A program made the position numbers and the translations under genes. DNA of 64,000 nt, taken from NCBI GenBank assembly GCA_020086605.1, contig JACBWW010000015.1:17709484-17773483 (forward strand), read 5' to 3'. Shown in pieces: positions 11,240-24,255 of the stretch. The notes beneath the pieces are model-generated. The model had not been told where the DNA came from, did no database searches, and saw only the letters and a program-made list of their open reading frames with translations. Every line of letters starts with the position of its first letter. Within the stretch, counting starts at the first letter, position 1. This stretch comes from Lanius collurio (Eukaryota; Chordata; Aves; Passeriformes; Laniidae).

Positions 11240-14200
11240 CTGCAAAAAAAAACCGAAAACAATTGAGGACCTTCCTAACTAGTAATGTGACAGTGAACAA
11301 AATCTTATTCTCAGAATAGGCATTTTTAAAGTATTTAAGTTCCATCCAACTCTACTTACACACACAGTCAAAAGGCAAAGTAGAGGTAGAACATTACTGT
11401 GAAATTATTCAAGCTCACTCCTACTAAGTAACTTGATAAATCCCCTATCAGTTTAAGAACTAGTACCAGCTTAGGCTTGTTTCTTTTTTTAAGGACAAGA
11501 TCCACAGACTTTAATGATCATGACATCCCTTGCTTTATCTGTTGTCAGAGTTAAATATAATCCATATTTGCAGCAACATTGAATTTTACTGTTTTAGAGA
11601 TATTCCATTCAAAATATCCTGGTTTTGACCACAGGGTTGCTACAGATATTAACAAAGGTTGTCCATAAAGATCAGACAAATTTTGTTAGTTTAGCTGATG
11701 AGACAAAAAACAGAAGGGCAATACAGAATTTGATTTTGTAAGTCATAAAATAATTTAGATTCATCTAGAAAACCTACTTAATAGATAGCTCCATTAAATT
11801 TCATTAGATCTAAATGACTATTCCATCAAGTCAAAAATGTGTTTATATAGCCATGGTAATACCCACTAAATGTCTGAAATTTCAGATAACTGAGAAATAT
11901 ACCCCTGGATTAGATTCTTAGTTATGGTACACTACACATAGAACAGATGACAAATGAACCTGTGTTTGTCCTCTAGTTACTTTAAAAAAAAAATCTATTT
12001 AGATGGTTTTTAAACAGGAACAAATCAAAGGAGTCATTATTACTCAGGATTTATTTCAGGCTACTTAATTCATAAAAGTTTTGTAAGATTAAAAAAACAG
12101 GTAGGTGTATATTTTTATAGTAATATTTTCAACAAGGAAACAAGAATGAAGTTCATCTCCAGAGAAAAGACATTGCTCTAGTAAAAATAAAGGTCATTTC
12201 CCCATCTTTAAAGTTCCGTAAAACCACTTACTCACCGTAGCTGTGAGGTACCTATTTTTCTTACTCTGTTCAGCTCCTATGGCAAAAATAGTATTACCAT
12301 TTAAAAATTGCCCCCTATCTACCAGTAAATTGTAATTTTCTTATTTTAGCAGTTCGTCTAAGAGAAGTTCAGCACAGCTACCTTCACATCTCTGCATGCC
12401 AACACAGGCTGCCAGTTTGCCATACTTTACGTAAAATTAAGTCATCATGATGGCAGGTAGAGCTGCCAGTCTCATTAACCACAAACCACAGAACTTAAGA
12501 GCATGCAATCTGCTTAGAGGACAATCTAAAAATCAAAAGAGCCTGGAAAGTTAAGTGATTGTGTTTTGGTCCCTCCTGTCTCATCCCACCCAAAGAGAGA
12601 AGACATTTAACATGGTCAGCACATAAATCCCACTGATTTCCTGAGTGCTGCTCCAATCACTGAAAAAGAATGGGTAAAAGTTCAGATCCCAAATACATGA
12701 GATTCATACAAATACTGAAATAACTAAGAAGCATTTCTAAATTTATCCCTCAGCATTGTTTCTGAAATCCACTGTCATTTGTTGACCTTTTCTAAATTCC
12801 TGATCAACAAGTGTATGAGAACTATTCACACACAGGACATGCAAACAAACACTCAAGAAAACAAGTGGTGATTTTGGATGCTTTTTCTCCCTCCTAGCAA
12901 TCATATTGTGATGATCTCTGCATCTCTAAGAAAAGGGCATGTTTAACCCATCAGCCAAGCAACAGCCTCTGATGTTTCCTACAACTAAAAATACTCTTTT
13001 AGAGCATCTACAAAACCAACAGCCTTACTCAAAGCTACAGCAGAATAACATTTTAAGTTTCACAAGTCCTTAAAACACACTCTTCTATTCCTTCTGTCTA
13101 CTAAAGCTAAACATAGAACACTTTAGTGACAGTACAGAAAATATCTGAACCTGTCTACTTGCTCATGCTTTGGAATCCATGTACCTAACATTCATCCACT
13201 AAGTCAAGACCCCACTTCTCACCATTGTTACATATAGCAGTCACTGAGACAGCAATCAGCAAAACCTGCTAAATTTTACATCCTGCGCAGTTGAAACATT
13301 ATTAGAATTACACATTTACTGAGAGCAAACTACCTTAGTTACTTCCTTCTCTTCCCCACATATACCTAACACCACTAGTGACATGAGCAAAAGAAAGATT
13401 TTACTTTCAGATGACATCCAAGCAAGCCTTAAAGATCAAAGAGTATCTGACATACAGATGAACAATGAACTAAGAACCTAAAAAGTAGACTGGTGCTCAT
13501 GTTCTCATATTAACTGATTAAGCAAAACAATTTAGGTACAGCTTGCAAGAGAAAGTTATGTTCCTTTCTGGTACTTTTAAAAGGATTTCAAAGCATATTG
13601 ATCTACCATTTCTGATGGCTCATCACAATTATTTCAAGCAGAGTGCATACTGTGGTCAAAACATTTGTTTACATTGACAATTAAAGGTGCTACATATCAT
13701 CTGATGAGGGATCTGTAAGGTAAGTGCTTCCCTTTATAGTACCTTTTCAACCTCTTTCTCCCATAGTCTAAAAGAAACTAGCAAGTCTGTTGATGAAAAA
13801 GACAAAGGCCACTCTTGAAGCTTTCAACCCCTTGCTGCCAATCTGACTGGCCAGAGAAGTGACAAATACAGAGCACTAACAGCCTAATCATCTTCTGCTA
13901 CTGGCTATAAGAAGAACTCCCCAGAAGTACATGTTTTTTTCTGCCAAGTTCCCGTCCCCAGTTCAAATATCCATTCACATACTCATAAGGGGTGTGGTTC
14001 CTTCTAGCTTCATGTTGTCCTTATGTTTCTTTAGATAAAATATCCATTTGATTTTTTGGTCAAATCCAAAACATCCCCATATGAAAACCAATAGGTGCCC
14101 ACAAACTTACTAGGAGAAGGCCTTAGAATTCTTCAGCAACCAGGCAGCAATGCTTAGATCTATCCATCCTGCCAACACCTAGCTATGAAACGCAAACCAA

Positions 14201-15878
14201 ATTGCTCTGAAATATGGAGCAACTACTGGGGAAGTCTCAAACTCACACAAAACTGGCCAAGTACTACAAAAGGATAAATAAAATTCCTATAAGTGATACA
14301 TCTAGGTTTTAGGAAAAAGTTTTATTCTCGGAACCACTTCCATATCTTCTAAAAATAAATGTTACCTCATCAAGAAGCAGAGCTTCTTAACCAGCAGAAA
14401 TCATAATTGCTTCAAGGAACAACATATTTCGAAGAAAACCTCAGGAATTAAAAAGATGCTAAAAGAGGAAGGGTCCTAACTTTTTATTCTGAGCTCCTAC
14501 TTGCTCCCATGCAAATAGCTCCCTTAGTTTTCTGCATCCTCATTTGACTGTCACGTGAAAGAAAACAGTTGACAAGGGGCACAGCTTTGAGACAAGCATA
14601 GGAAAGCCTGTCTGCATTTGGCTCTTTATGCTAGAACTTAAGAATAACATGGAGTTTTATTTAGCTTGTTAGTCATCCAATTTTTATGTAAAGGTCATTT
14701 TCACATAAAGTTAGCTCACAATTGGTATTTCTCATCCAGTATTGGAACTTCAACATTTCTCAAAATATGTTAATTTCTGTAATTTAGGAAGGACTGAATA
14801 GTCACAATTTGCACAGGGTTTTCAAGTAAGCAGTTCTTAACCTGCTGTTTCAGTACTACTGGAAAAAGAGTATCCAAAACAGTGAGACTGATCTAAGCTG
14901 ACAGTAAGAGAAGCTATACTTTACTTTCATATATAAGATAGGAAAGATTTTTAGGCAGTACTATTTTGAAGCAGGATTACTGTTGTAGTGCGGGGACAGA
15001 TCACTTTTGTTAAGATTGGCTTAAGCATTTAATATAGCTGTATTCTTATATTTGGTAGCTGCAGAAAAAAGGTGCGTGAACAAAGTACAAATTGAAGTAA
15101 CATGAAAGAACATTTTAGTATATTTTTATCTATATCACAATTACTGGAAAACAATTGTTAGTTAGTTTGTATTTCAGTCAGTGACATTTTTAGGACTACC
15201 CATAGAACTAGAACTAAAAAAGAAGCCAGGATACTGCTGTTATCTAGACAGCAATGAATAAAAACTTGCTTTTAGGGGTTTCTCCTTAATTTTTATTTTT
15301 GAAAGTATTCCAGGTCTCAGTTAATGTCTACAGCATCCCTCCTCCCAGGCTATATGTACATCTCACAGTACACAGACCACTGGGAGGAATAAAAAAAAAA
15401 CCCCTATCACGACTCAAAATCTCAAAAAGAAAACGGCTGTGATGCTAAAGAAGCGCAAGTAGAACAAAGGTGGATTACTGAAGAACTGTTCATTATCATT
15501 ACATTATCACTTGCAACAAATGTTAACTTTTAAAGAAAAAGCATTAACTACTTACCACATATAAAATTCTTTTCAGCAGTAGAAATAGAGCAGTTACTCC
15601 CTCTATCTTGAGAGAGGGATTTTGCAAGTCCCTCATTCAGGATTATTAATGTAACAACAGAAGACATCTTTTAAGGACTAAATCCCTACACTTGCCTAAA
15701 TAGAGGAGAAAAACTTCAAGGTTACACGTTACCTATTTATACAAACCAAGTTTTATCACATCTCTTAGTAGTAAAAAGTATGTTAGGTTCCATTTTCCTA
15801 GTAATTCATTATCCAGTATGTTCTACAGAAGTGCCGGGTTTTTGAAACAGTATGTCCCAAGAAACACCAAAACCATTC

Positions 15879-15998
15879 ATAGCATCTCAGAATGGTGAGG
15901 GCTGTAAACAGCCTTAAAGACCATCTAGTTCCAACCCTCCTGCCATGAGCAGGGATGCCTTCCACTAGACCAAGTCCTCAAAGCCCTATCCAACCCGG
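15879..15998 (-). mobile_element. CR1 3'-end fragment
   Basis: Reading the plus strand gives the reverse complement of a CR1 3' UTR: a worn AGAATGGT start, then a stretch close to AAAGACCATCTAGTTCCAAC, then CCACTAGACCA. The fragment is about 120 bases and 5'-truncated. Confidence 0.85.
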
Positions 15999-16371
15999 TC
16001 CCACTAACTAAATAAGCAAGGAAAAAAAGTATCTCTAAGCTCTTTTACAATTTTGAACACTGATGAGTAGGTCTCCCTTAACTGCATGAAGGCATCTTCA
16101 AACTCTTGAACTGCTTGGTTCACAGACTCCAAAGGACTGTATTTGGACTGATGTCCTTTAAAGGTGACACCATGACATGCCTAGATTTTCCTTGTGATTA
16201 TTACTACCTTTATCTTTGAAGAAACAAGATCACAATAGCTGTCAAATATTTGCCATCTTTCAGTGCTACTGTAACTCATTCTGGAAATAATCCACATGTA
16301 CATGACAAAGTTGGTTTTGCTTGCAGGTTAACAGTCTTCCCTAAAAGAAGTGTTTTCAGAATCGTCAGCCA

Positions 16372-17040
16372 TACATTTTTAGAACCAGCAAAACTAACAG
16401 AACCATTCAAGTTAGAAGAAACCTCAGGAGGTCTCTGGGCCTCTGGCCAGAAACAGTAATGACTCAGGGTTTCAATCCAGCTGTACTTTTAATGCTTACA
16501 GAGATTCACAACCTCCCAGGCAGCCTGTTCCACTGCATGGTTGTTCTCACAGTGAAAGCTGGATGGTTATTTTTGTTGCTTTGGTGTTTTGTTTGTTTTT
16601 TAATTGTTAAATCTACTGTATCTACTTCTTATTAGAAGTCACAGCCTTTGTACCTCATTTTCCCACTACTGTGAAGAGCCTGGCCCTGATGTTCCTGACA
16701 GCATCCTTGCAGGTATGAAGGGGCTGCAGTCAGGTACCTCTGAGACTGCTCTTCTTCAAGCTGAAGCAAATAAGGCTTCCCCAGTCTCCCCTCCCACAGC
16801 CTGTGCTCCAGCCTCCTGACCACCCTGATGGTCCCTCTGCTGGGCTTGCTGCCAGTTCATGTTTTTCCCAGATGAAAGACCAAAAAACAGATACAGTATT
16901 CTAGACACAGCCAGGTAGTACTGAGCAGAGAGGAATAATCACTTCCCTACAAATAATGACTATGCTCCTATTAAATACAGCTCAGGACAGTGTTGGCTGC
17001 CTTCACTGTCAATGCACACTGCTAAATCTCTTTTCAAACG
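16372..17040 (-). mobile_element. Old CR1 fragment, reverse orientation
   Basis: Blocks matching the reverse complement of CR1 can be followed in order: GAACCATTCAAGTTAGAAG, ACAACCTCCCAGGCAGCCTG, TGTGAAGAGCCTGGCCCTGA, and a segment around 16900 resembling the ACACAGCCAGGTAGTACTGAGCAGAG part of ORF2 3' sequence in pieces. Divergence is greater than in the 37.4 kb copy, and about 60 bases near 16560-16640 do not fit. It may be two adjacent insertions of the same old subfamily. Confidence 0.75.
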
Positions 17041-18429
17041 AGCCAAAAGAAATATTAACGTTATTCCAACACTAAAGCCTAAAGACTCCGTCACAACCCC
17101 TTCACTGCAGAAAAATGAGATTAGGTCTTCTTCCTGCTTAACCCATACTCTCTAAAGTGAGACTGTTTCAGTATTTCAGATCTGCACAAAAAAAGTCTGC
17201 TAACCCGAAGCAATATTTAAGCTCTGAATCAGCTGTTTTTGAATAAAGGCAAGAAAGGTGCTCTAGCACTGCATATTTTGTAACATTGCAAAAAATATCT
17301 GGCTCATAACCCTCTATTCATTAGAAAGGACTATTATAAACACTGCACAAAGCATGGAAGTCACTGTACTACCTCAGTCTCATCAGGCAAAAGAATGCCA
17401 AAAACAAGTGCCAAAATAAGCCTCTGGGTCAGGCTTTTATGTGCAGGCTGGCTTCTCATCGCTATGCCTGCATTCTGCTAGAGCTTCACAGACACTGCTG
17501 AAAAGCCACTATCCAAAGCAAAGTTCTTCTCAAAGAGACAGCAAGGTCTAAAGATTTGTTAGGAGCCTAGCAGCACATCTGATGCCTCACATCCTTCCTA
17601 GCTGACACAGAGTTGCAGACACCGGCTGTGAAGTGGGGGGACCCAGCACAAAAGGCAGGAATGTTTTAGACTGTTTTGTGAAATCCTCCACCTAGTTACC
17701 GAGGGTAAAGGTTGCACTTCATAATGGAAAGTCAGACCCAGAGATTAGTCACCACTTTCTGTACAGGGCAGTGAAGAGTCACAGTGACTAATGTGTGCTT
17801 TAAAGTGACTGTGCTACAGCTTATCAGCCATCTGGCAGCTAGAAGAGGAAGTCACATACTCAGTAAATTTATCAGTGATACACCCTAAAAATGTTTGAGT
17901 AATTATTAAGAAGATAATGCCTGTCAATTTTTTCCCCTATGCTACTTCCAAAAAGCAGCCATGCCATCTCCAAAACAAGAGATCACATTTATGAGAACAT
18001 TCTAGTAGTTTTCTGCAGCAACAAGAATCCACCTCCTAAAAGTTTAAAGCAAGAGGACAGTAACTGCTTAAATCTGCAGAGCATTTTTCAATATCAGCAG
18101 TCACATACAGGTTGCACAATCCAGAGCAAAGCTACTTTAGCACTGAGGTGTACACAAAGGCTCTTGCCTCACAACTCGCATTTAAAAAGCCTCAAACAGA
18201 CAATAGTCCTTGCAAAGCACATGACTGTAATCCTCACCCCACATGAGTTCTTAGGACAGAACATATTTAAAACTATTTAGTATCATACTATAAGCTGGTT
18301 TCACATATCCCTCAGTTCATCTGGTACATTACAAATTGTGACTCTGTACACAGCAGCAACACTTGCTGTATTCAGAGGCTCAAGGAGTGAAAACATCCCC
18401 TTTCAGAAACACCAATATCTGCACATCCA

Positions 18430-18441
18430 CCCCCCCCCCCC
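18430..18441. repeat. C12 tract
   Basis: Homopolymer of cytosines in intronic DNA. Confidence 0.95.
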
Positions 18442-21400
18442 TTATCTTAAGGTATTTTGACTAATGTTTTACCCTCTATGCCAACAATAGAAGTGTAGCA
18501 CACTACACACTGCAAAACCAGACAGGAAAGGATCAATGACTAGCTTCTCCTCTCGTTTCTCTAAGAAGAGCTTTCAGCTTGCTCAACTCTGTGTTGATGC
18601 AGTTGCCTCGAAAGCTTTATGAATATTAGTTAAGGGGGACGATGCTGACATAATACATTATCTACTGCTCACTATAAAGAGTGACTAAAACTCATCAAGA
18701 AACATGATACAGTCCCTATTTCGGTCTTCCCCTCTGCCTTCTTGCCATGCCTACCACCAAGCTGCAACAGCCTAAAGCTCTCACATCACAAACAGCACCC
18801 CCAGTCAAATAGAGATGGGAATACACAGATCTCTCATTCAAGCCGTTTGTTTACAGGCTCAGACATCCAAATCTACACCCAGCTCATACACTAGATGCTT
18901 CCTTCCCACTTCCCCCCCCCAACCTCCAGCTTTTCTTGACACACTTTCAGAACTAAAACCTGGTAAATTTAATTCTAACACCAAGAATTTAAGAGCACTG
19001 AGCAATTTCAGCACTTACCATGATCAATCCAGACATGTTTACTTAGGGGATTAGAAGAGCAGCAAAGAACCCTTTCATAACATACTCACTCTTCAAGCTT
19101 CCAGTTTGCAATAACCAAAATTGTATCAAGCTTCCTATATGTAACTGTTTTTTTCACTGAAGTTCTACACATCAGCTTAAAGCACTATATAGTTATAAAA
19201 CAGCATCACAACCTAAGCTTCCAATGCACTCCCATGGTTTTCTTTAAACCTGAATGAGTATTCCATTAGCTCAAAGCTTTCTATTAATAGAAGAAAATAC
19301 TTTCCACATTATGCTGACAAGAAAAAACATTTCCTTTTTTATATTATTTAATTCAGGGAAGATACTGTTTGACCTTAAATACTAAACACTTAAATACTAT
19401 GCACTTCAACACTTCCTTCTTCATTTTTGTTTCTGCCACAGACTGACAAACAGAACACTCCTTCCGTAGGATAATCACTTCTCTTGCCTGGCAAACTATC
19501 TCCCCACAACACAGGGTATCATTGTTAAATAAACTTTCTGAGAGGATGTTAACAGTGGGACAGCAGTGGAAAAGAATAATTATAATCAAAAACCTTTCTG
19601 TAATACCTTTCCCAGATATTTTGCTGTCTCCATTTCAGCCTCACCCTAGAGGTCAGAAAAAGAGTTCAAGAATCTTATTAATGTGTTTTTACTGCCCCTC
19701 ACAGAGCTACTATTTAAGAACCTAACTAAACATCTCCAAAATAATTCAAATATCTCTTCATTATTCCCAGCTGAACTGCGGCCTTCAGTAAGAACAACCC
19801 TGCACTGAACATCAGGGCAATAATGAAATTTCTCCATGCCAAGATGCTCATGAGACTCAGCAGAGAGGCTTTCACCATTCACAGTAATGTTTTCATTTAT
19901 TTCCCTTCCCTTTTCACCTAATAGCTTGAGAATTCCATTGCTTTTTTAAAAGCTTTTAAAAAGGATTTAAAGAACCAAGTTAGCCAGAAAGGATTTAAAG
20001 AAGGAAGCTGGTGATGTTCAAATTCCCAGTTACTAAAACCACAAGACTAAAACTTTCTGCAAGAAAACAGCTGAATAGCATCTTCAGCATCGCTCCTAAA
20101 AAGCCATCATTAAGAGCCTTACACTGCAACATCACACAACTGCTTTGTAATACCTACATCTTGCCCATGCACACACAACATAACTAAAAAGGTATAAATT
20201 AAATTAATGACTGAAATGACATTGATCTTATCCTACCAGTTGGTCAAACCTGTTGTGAAAGCACTGAGGTGACTCTCAATCTACACAGAACAATTTATAT
20301 TACACTGTATCATCACATACCTCAAGGAGCAACTTCCACACCTTAAGCTACATGCTGTGCTCAAGGAAGGCTTCCAGATATCACTGAACCTGTTATCTTT
20401 AGAAGTACAGGCAAGCAAATGATCATTCAAATCAATCAAGCCTGAATGAGAAGTGGAAATAGAAGCTGGCCAATCAAACTGCCTGCTAAATGGCATTCAT
20501 ACTAGCTGCACAGTGTGCTGCACTGAACATAATTTATTTTTCATTTAAGTAACACTATTGTCACTTTAAATTTTGAGTCAAGATACTATTTCCACAGGAA
20601 AAAATCCACAAGCTGGAAACACCTTCTGACTTTTGTCTTACTGTCCATGAAAATTTTTGGGACAAAGGAAGTAAACAGTGTGATCAAAAAAGATGTTTCA
20701 GGAAGGACAATTGGAAAAATTTATTTCCAAACATATATCATAATTCTTGGTCACATTTTCATGGGAGGTCCTAGAACTAGAAAGCTTACGTTAAAATAGA
20801 AAGCATTTTATAAAAATTAATCAAAAATAGTTTGATGGCATTCTTATCCCGATGTCCAGCAGACACCTACATACACATTGATTTGGGAAGAGGAAGGGAA
20901 GTCAAAGAGGTGCCATGTAGACTAGCTGAATTGTGGAGGGACAAACAGATTCTATAAATTTTTCCCATGCCAGAACTGCAGCCAACAGAACTATTTAAGA
21001 CAAAGGATCATCTCTAGACTCCCTGAGACCAGTGATGTTGTGAATGGGTGCTAATTAACCATGGTGTACAGTAAGTAAGTGGTGAATCAACTAATTCCAT
21101 GTGATCAGTTATGAAAGTCTAAGGACAGAACTAAGTGTTCAGATGAAAATAGTACCAATCAGTTTTAAAGAGAATGCAGAATGTGGCAAAATTAGGACAC
21201 AGTAATAACAATTAATCTGGTCTACCAACTGTCTTTTTTCCATGAAGGAGAGCACTATCTTATTACATACTGCTATTTCTGCTGCTTAAGTTTTCCTCAA
21301 AAAATACCAAATATGTAAAGAGATCTGCATCTATCAGCAAGAACAGATCACATTCTGGCTTTTTAAGTAACCTTCTAAATTTAGGACAAATTGGCATAAT

Positions 21401-22556
21401 CTGAGAAAACTGTTGTCTAGAGCATAACTTGAAATGTAGACACAATAGTTGCCTGGATTTCAAGAGCTTTCATTAACACAGCACTACAGCAACAAAGGCC
21501 ACTTTTTAAGGTACTTCCCTAGGTAAATGCAGACCAGCACAAGGGCTTGCACAACACAGCCTCTGCTAAAATCAGCTGTTCCAAGAACTGCTCCTGCATG
21601 GTCATTTTTCAGCTAGAGCCACTGCACGGGCCTTTGCTCTCAGCTACTCTCCTCCGAGTATCATCTTGCCAGGAGTAAGAGAGCACATCCAAATACCAGT
21701 GGCACCAACAGTACCCTAAGTTCAAATCTGTGCTAGAGAGGCAGCAAAGGGAATGAAGAGAAGCCTCACAGGGAGGTCCCCAGGTCAGTTGCACTTGAGC
21801 ACTACTTTAACAGGTGGGTAACTTCACCATTTCAAAGGTGCACAGCTGCAGCACAGAACAGTCACGTGACAAGGACAATATTAAACATGTGAATACCACA
21901 CCTCGCATGACAGACATCCTATAACAAGAAACACCTCCACAGGAGCAACCACAAGTATGCAGAGAAGGGAGGCAGCAACCTTCTAGACTAATGCAAGCTA
22001 ATTAGGAAGAAATAAAATCCATGTTACATTAGGCTACAATCATAACACATGAGGTGTGCCAAGATGTTAATGACAGCTGGGGCAGACCAAGAAGATGGCC
22101 TGAAACATTCCAGACCAATCCCAGCTCAGAGAATCTCTTAACACTGCTTTATCAAGACAACATACAAAGATGGGGATGGTTCAGGACTAGCCATAAAAAG
22201 CTGTCACCCAGAAACGCATATTTTCTTTATCTGGAAGCAGAAGCCAAGCTGGGATACTAGCATAGTCCAGCCTATGTTAAGCTGTTCCACTCCCAGTGCA
22301 GAAGTTAGTTCATGCAAATAGTCTAGGCCATGCTTTTCTAACTTTTATGAAAGGTCAGTGTTTATTTAACCACATGAAGTGCAGTTATCTCTATTCTATA
22401 TCCATATAAACAAAGACAGTGGATCACAAGCTAACCTACCAACCAGTGCATGGGTTTGTTGGTAAAAAAACAGAAGAAATTTATCTGAAATCCCAGAGCA
22501 GATTTATTTTCTCTCCCTCCTAATACTTCAACTTGAAAAAAGTAAAAAAAACTTAC

Positions 22557-22573
22557 AAAAAAAAAAAAAAAAA
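22557..22573. repeat. A17 tract
   Basis: Simple homopolymer within A-rich intronic DNA. Confidence 0.95.
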
Positions 22574-24159
22574 GCTTTTAACACAAGGAATGAAAAATGC
22601 TGTTCTAGCACAAGACACAAAGTGAGAATTTCACAGTTTAAGACCTTCAAATGAGAATCTATGCCCTACAGCATATGTATTATTCCTTCCCTGACACTTT
22701 CCAGATGAGCTCTGTATCTTGTGCAAAAAAAGAACACAAAAGCAGGTTTTATACATCAGTGTTACATTCCAGCAAAGACTGTAAACAACAAGTCAGCCCC
22801 CAAAACAGGTCCAACCTCTGAACAAATCTGATTGCCTTTTCAGATAATGCACACTGTGAGCTGCTTTAAGTATTGAATACTCAAATGTGTGGGTCTTATG
22901 CAGAAAGGAAGTGCCACATCTTTAGAATGAAGGCATCTGCCAAAGACTACATTTTCCTACATTCCTGAGACATCTTTACAGAACACATTCAAACAAATTA
23001 TGAATTGAAGTTTAATAGTTCAATTCCAACAGAGTAACTACCACAATATAAAAAGGATTGTTCAGAAAAAGTTCTCAGCTTCCCAGGGCTTCCTCATGTC
23101 TGACAGTAAGAGTTATAAAACAGATTTAAACAGAATTGACACTTGTTCAATTCTGCTTCTACGGGACAAGAGCATGAATTGTGATCTCTTATTCTGCAAG
23201 GAGTCAGTCAGGACAATCACCTGAAGTGTCCAGGATAAAAACTTGCAGTAAAATTCCTTAAGCATATTCAGACACCAGAACACTGAATATTCATACACAC
23301 ATACTGAGACACTTTCCAGGAAGAATCTGAATTGCCACTAAACCCTCAGCATTTGAGCTAAGGTGCAGACTACACAGCAGGCAATTGAAAAAACAAACAC
23401 AAGGCAATAAACAAACAACAAAAAAAACCCTTCCAACAAACACCAAATAAAAAAATCCTACTGGAATAGGTACTGTTCAGTCTAACTATACAAACCACTT
23501 TCTTAACATATACAGGAGACAGAAGAACACAAGACAAGGGGCTCACACACCCACAGATTCTTAGAGCTGTAACTGTTAGGTAAAAAGCTACATGTTCTTT
23601 CACATGTACTTGCATGAAAATCTGACATACAGCTTGGTTATCTGCAAACATATCTCATGGGCAATCACCCTGTGGGTGCTGCCTGGCCAAGAGGCAGACC
23701 TGTCTAAACAGATACAAAGGTCCCCTCAGACAAGGCTAGACTTACATTATATCAGATTGTACATTAAATATCAGGCCAAAACTAATTGACTAGTTTTAGT
23801 GCCTTGATGGATCCACAGGATGAAGAAGTTCGTGGGTACATCTGGTTTACACACCTTCAGTTCCCCAAACAGACTTGCTTCAAGTGAAACATCTTAATCT
23901 GTTCCCTCAGACTAACTCCAACATTTTGTTCGTAATGACTTTGTGTCAAAGATGACAAGACTTAGAAGATATCAATCAGCAGCCCACTCTACAGTTCAAA
24001 TAATGCCCAAGAAATTAAAAGTGGACTTTCTCTGTAAATGTACTTCCACTTCACATAGCTGGAAGTATAAAATGACACAGAACTGGGGTGGGGAAGGAGA
24101 GAAGCAGAGGCTGCCTTTGCTCTTTAACACAACCTCTGAACTGTCCTAGATCTGCAGGA

Positions 24160-24163
<4 letters not shown>

Positions 24164-24204
<41 letters not shown>

Positions 24205-24255
24205 GAGAGGTGTGGAAACAGTGTTTTAAAGCAGTGGAAACAGTGTTTTAAAGCA
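24164..24255. repeat. A37 tract followed by a perfect 22-bp tandem duplication
   Basis: Adenines fill 24164-24200. Eleven bases later the unit GTGGAAACAGTGTTTTAAAG plus CA occurs twice in a row without mismatch, at 24212-24233 and 24234-24255. Confidence 0.95.
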
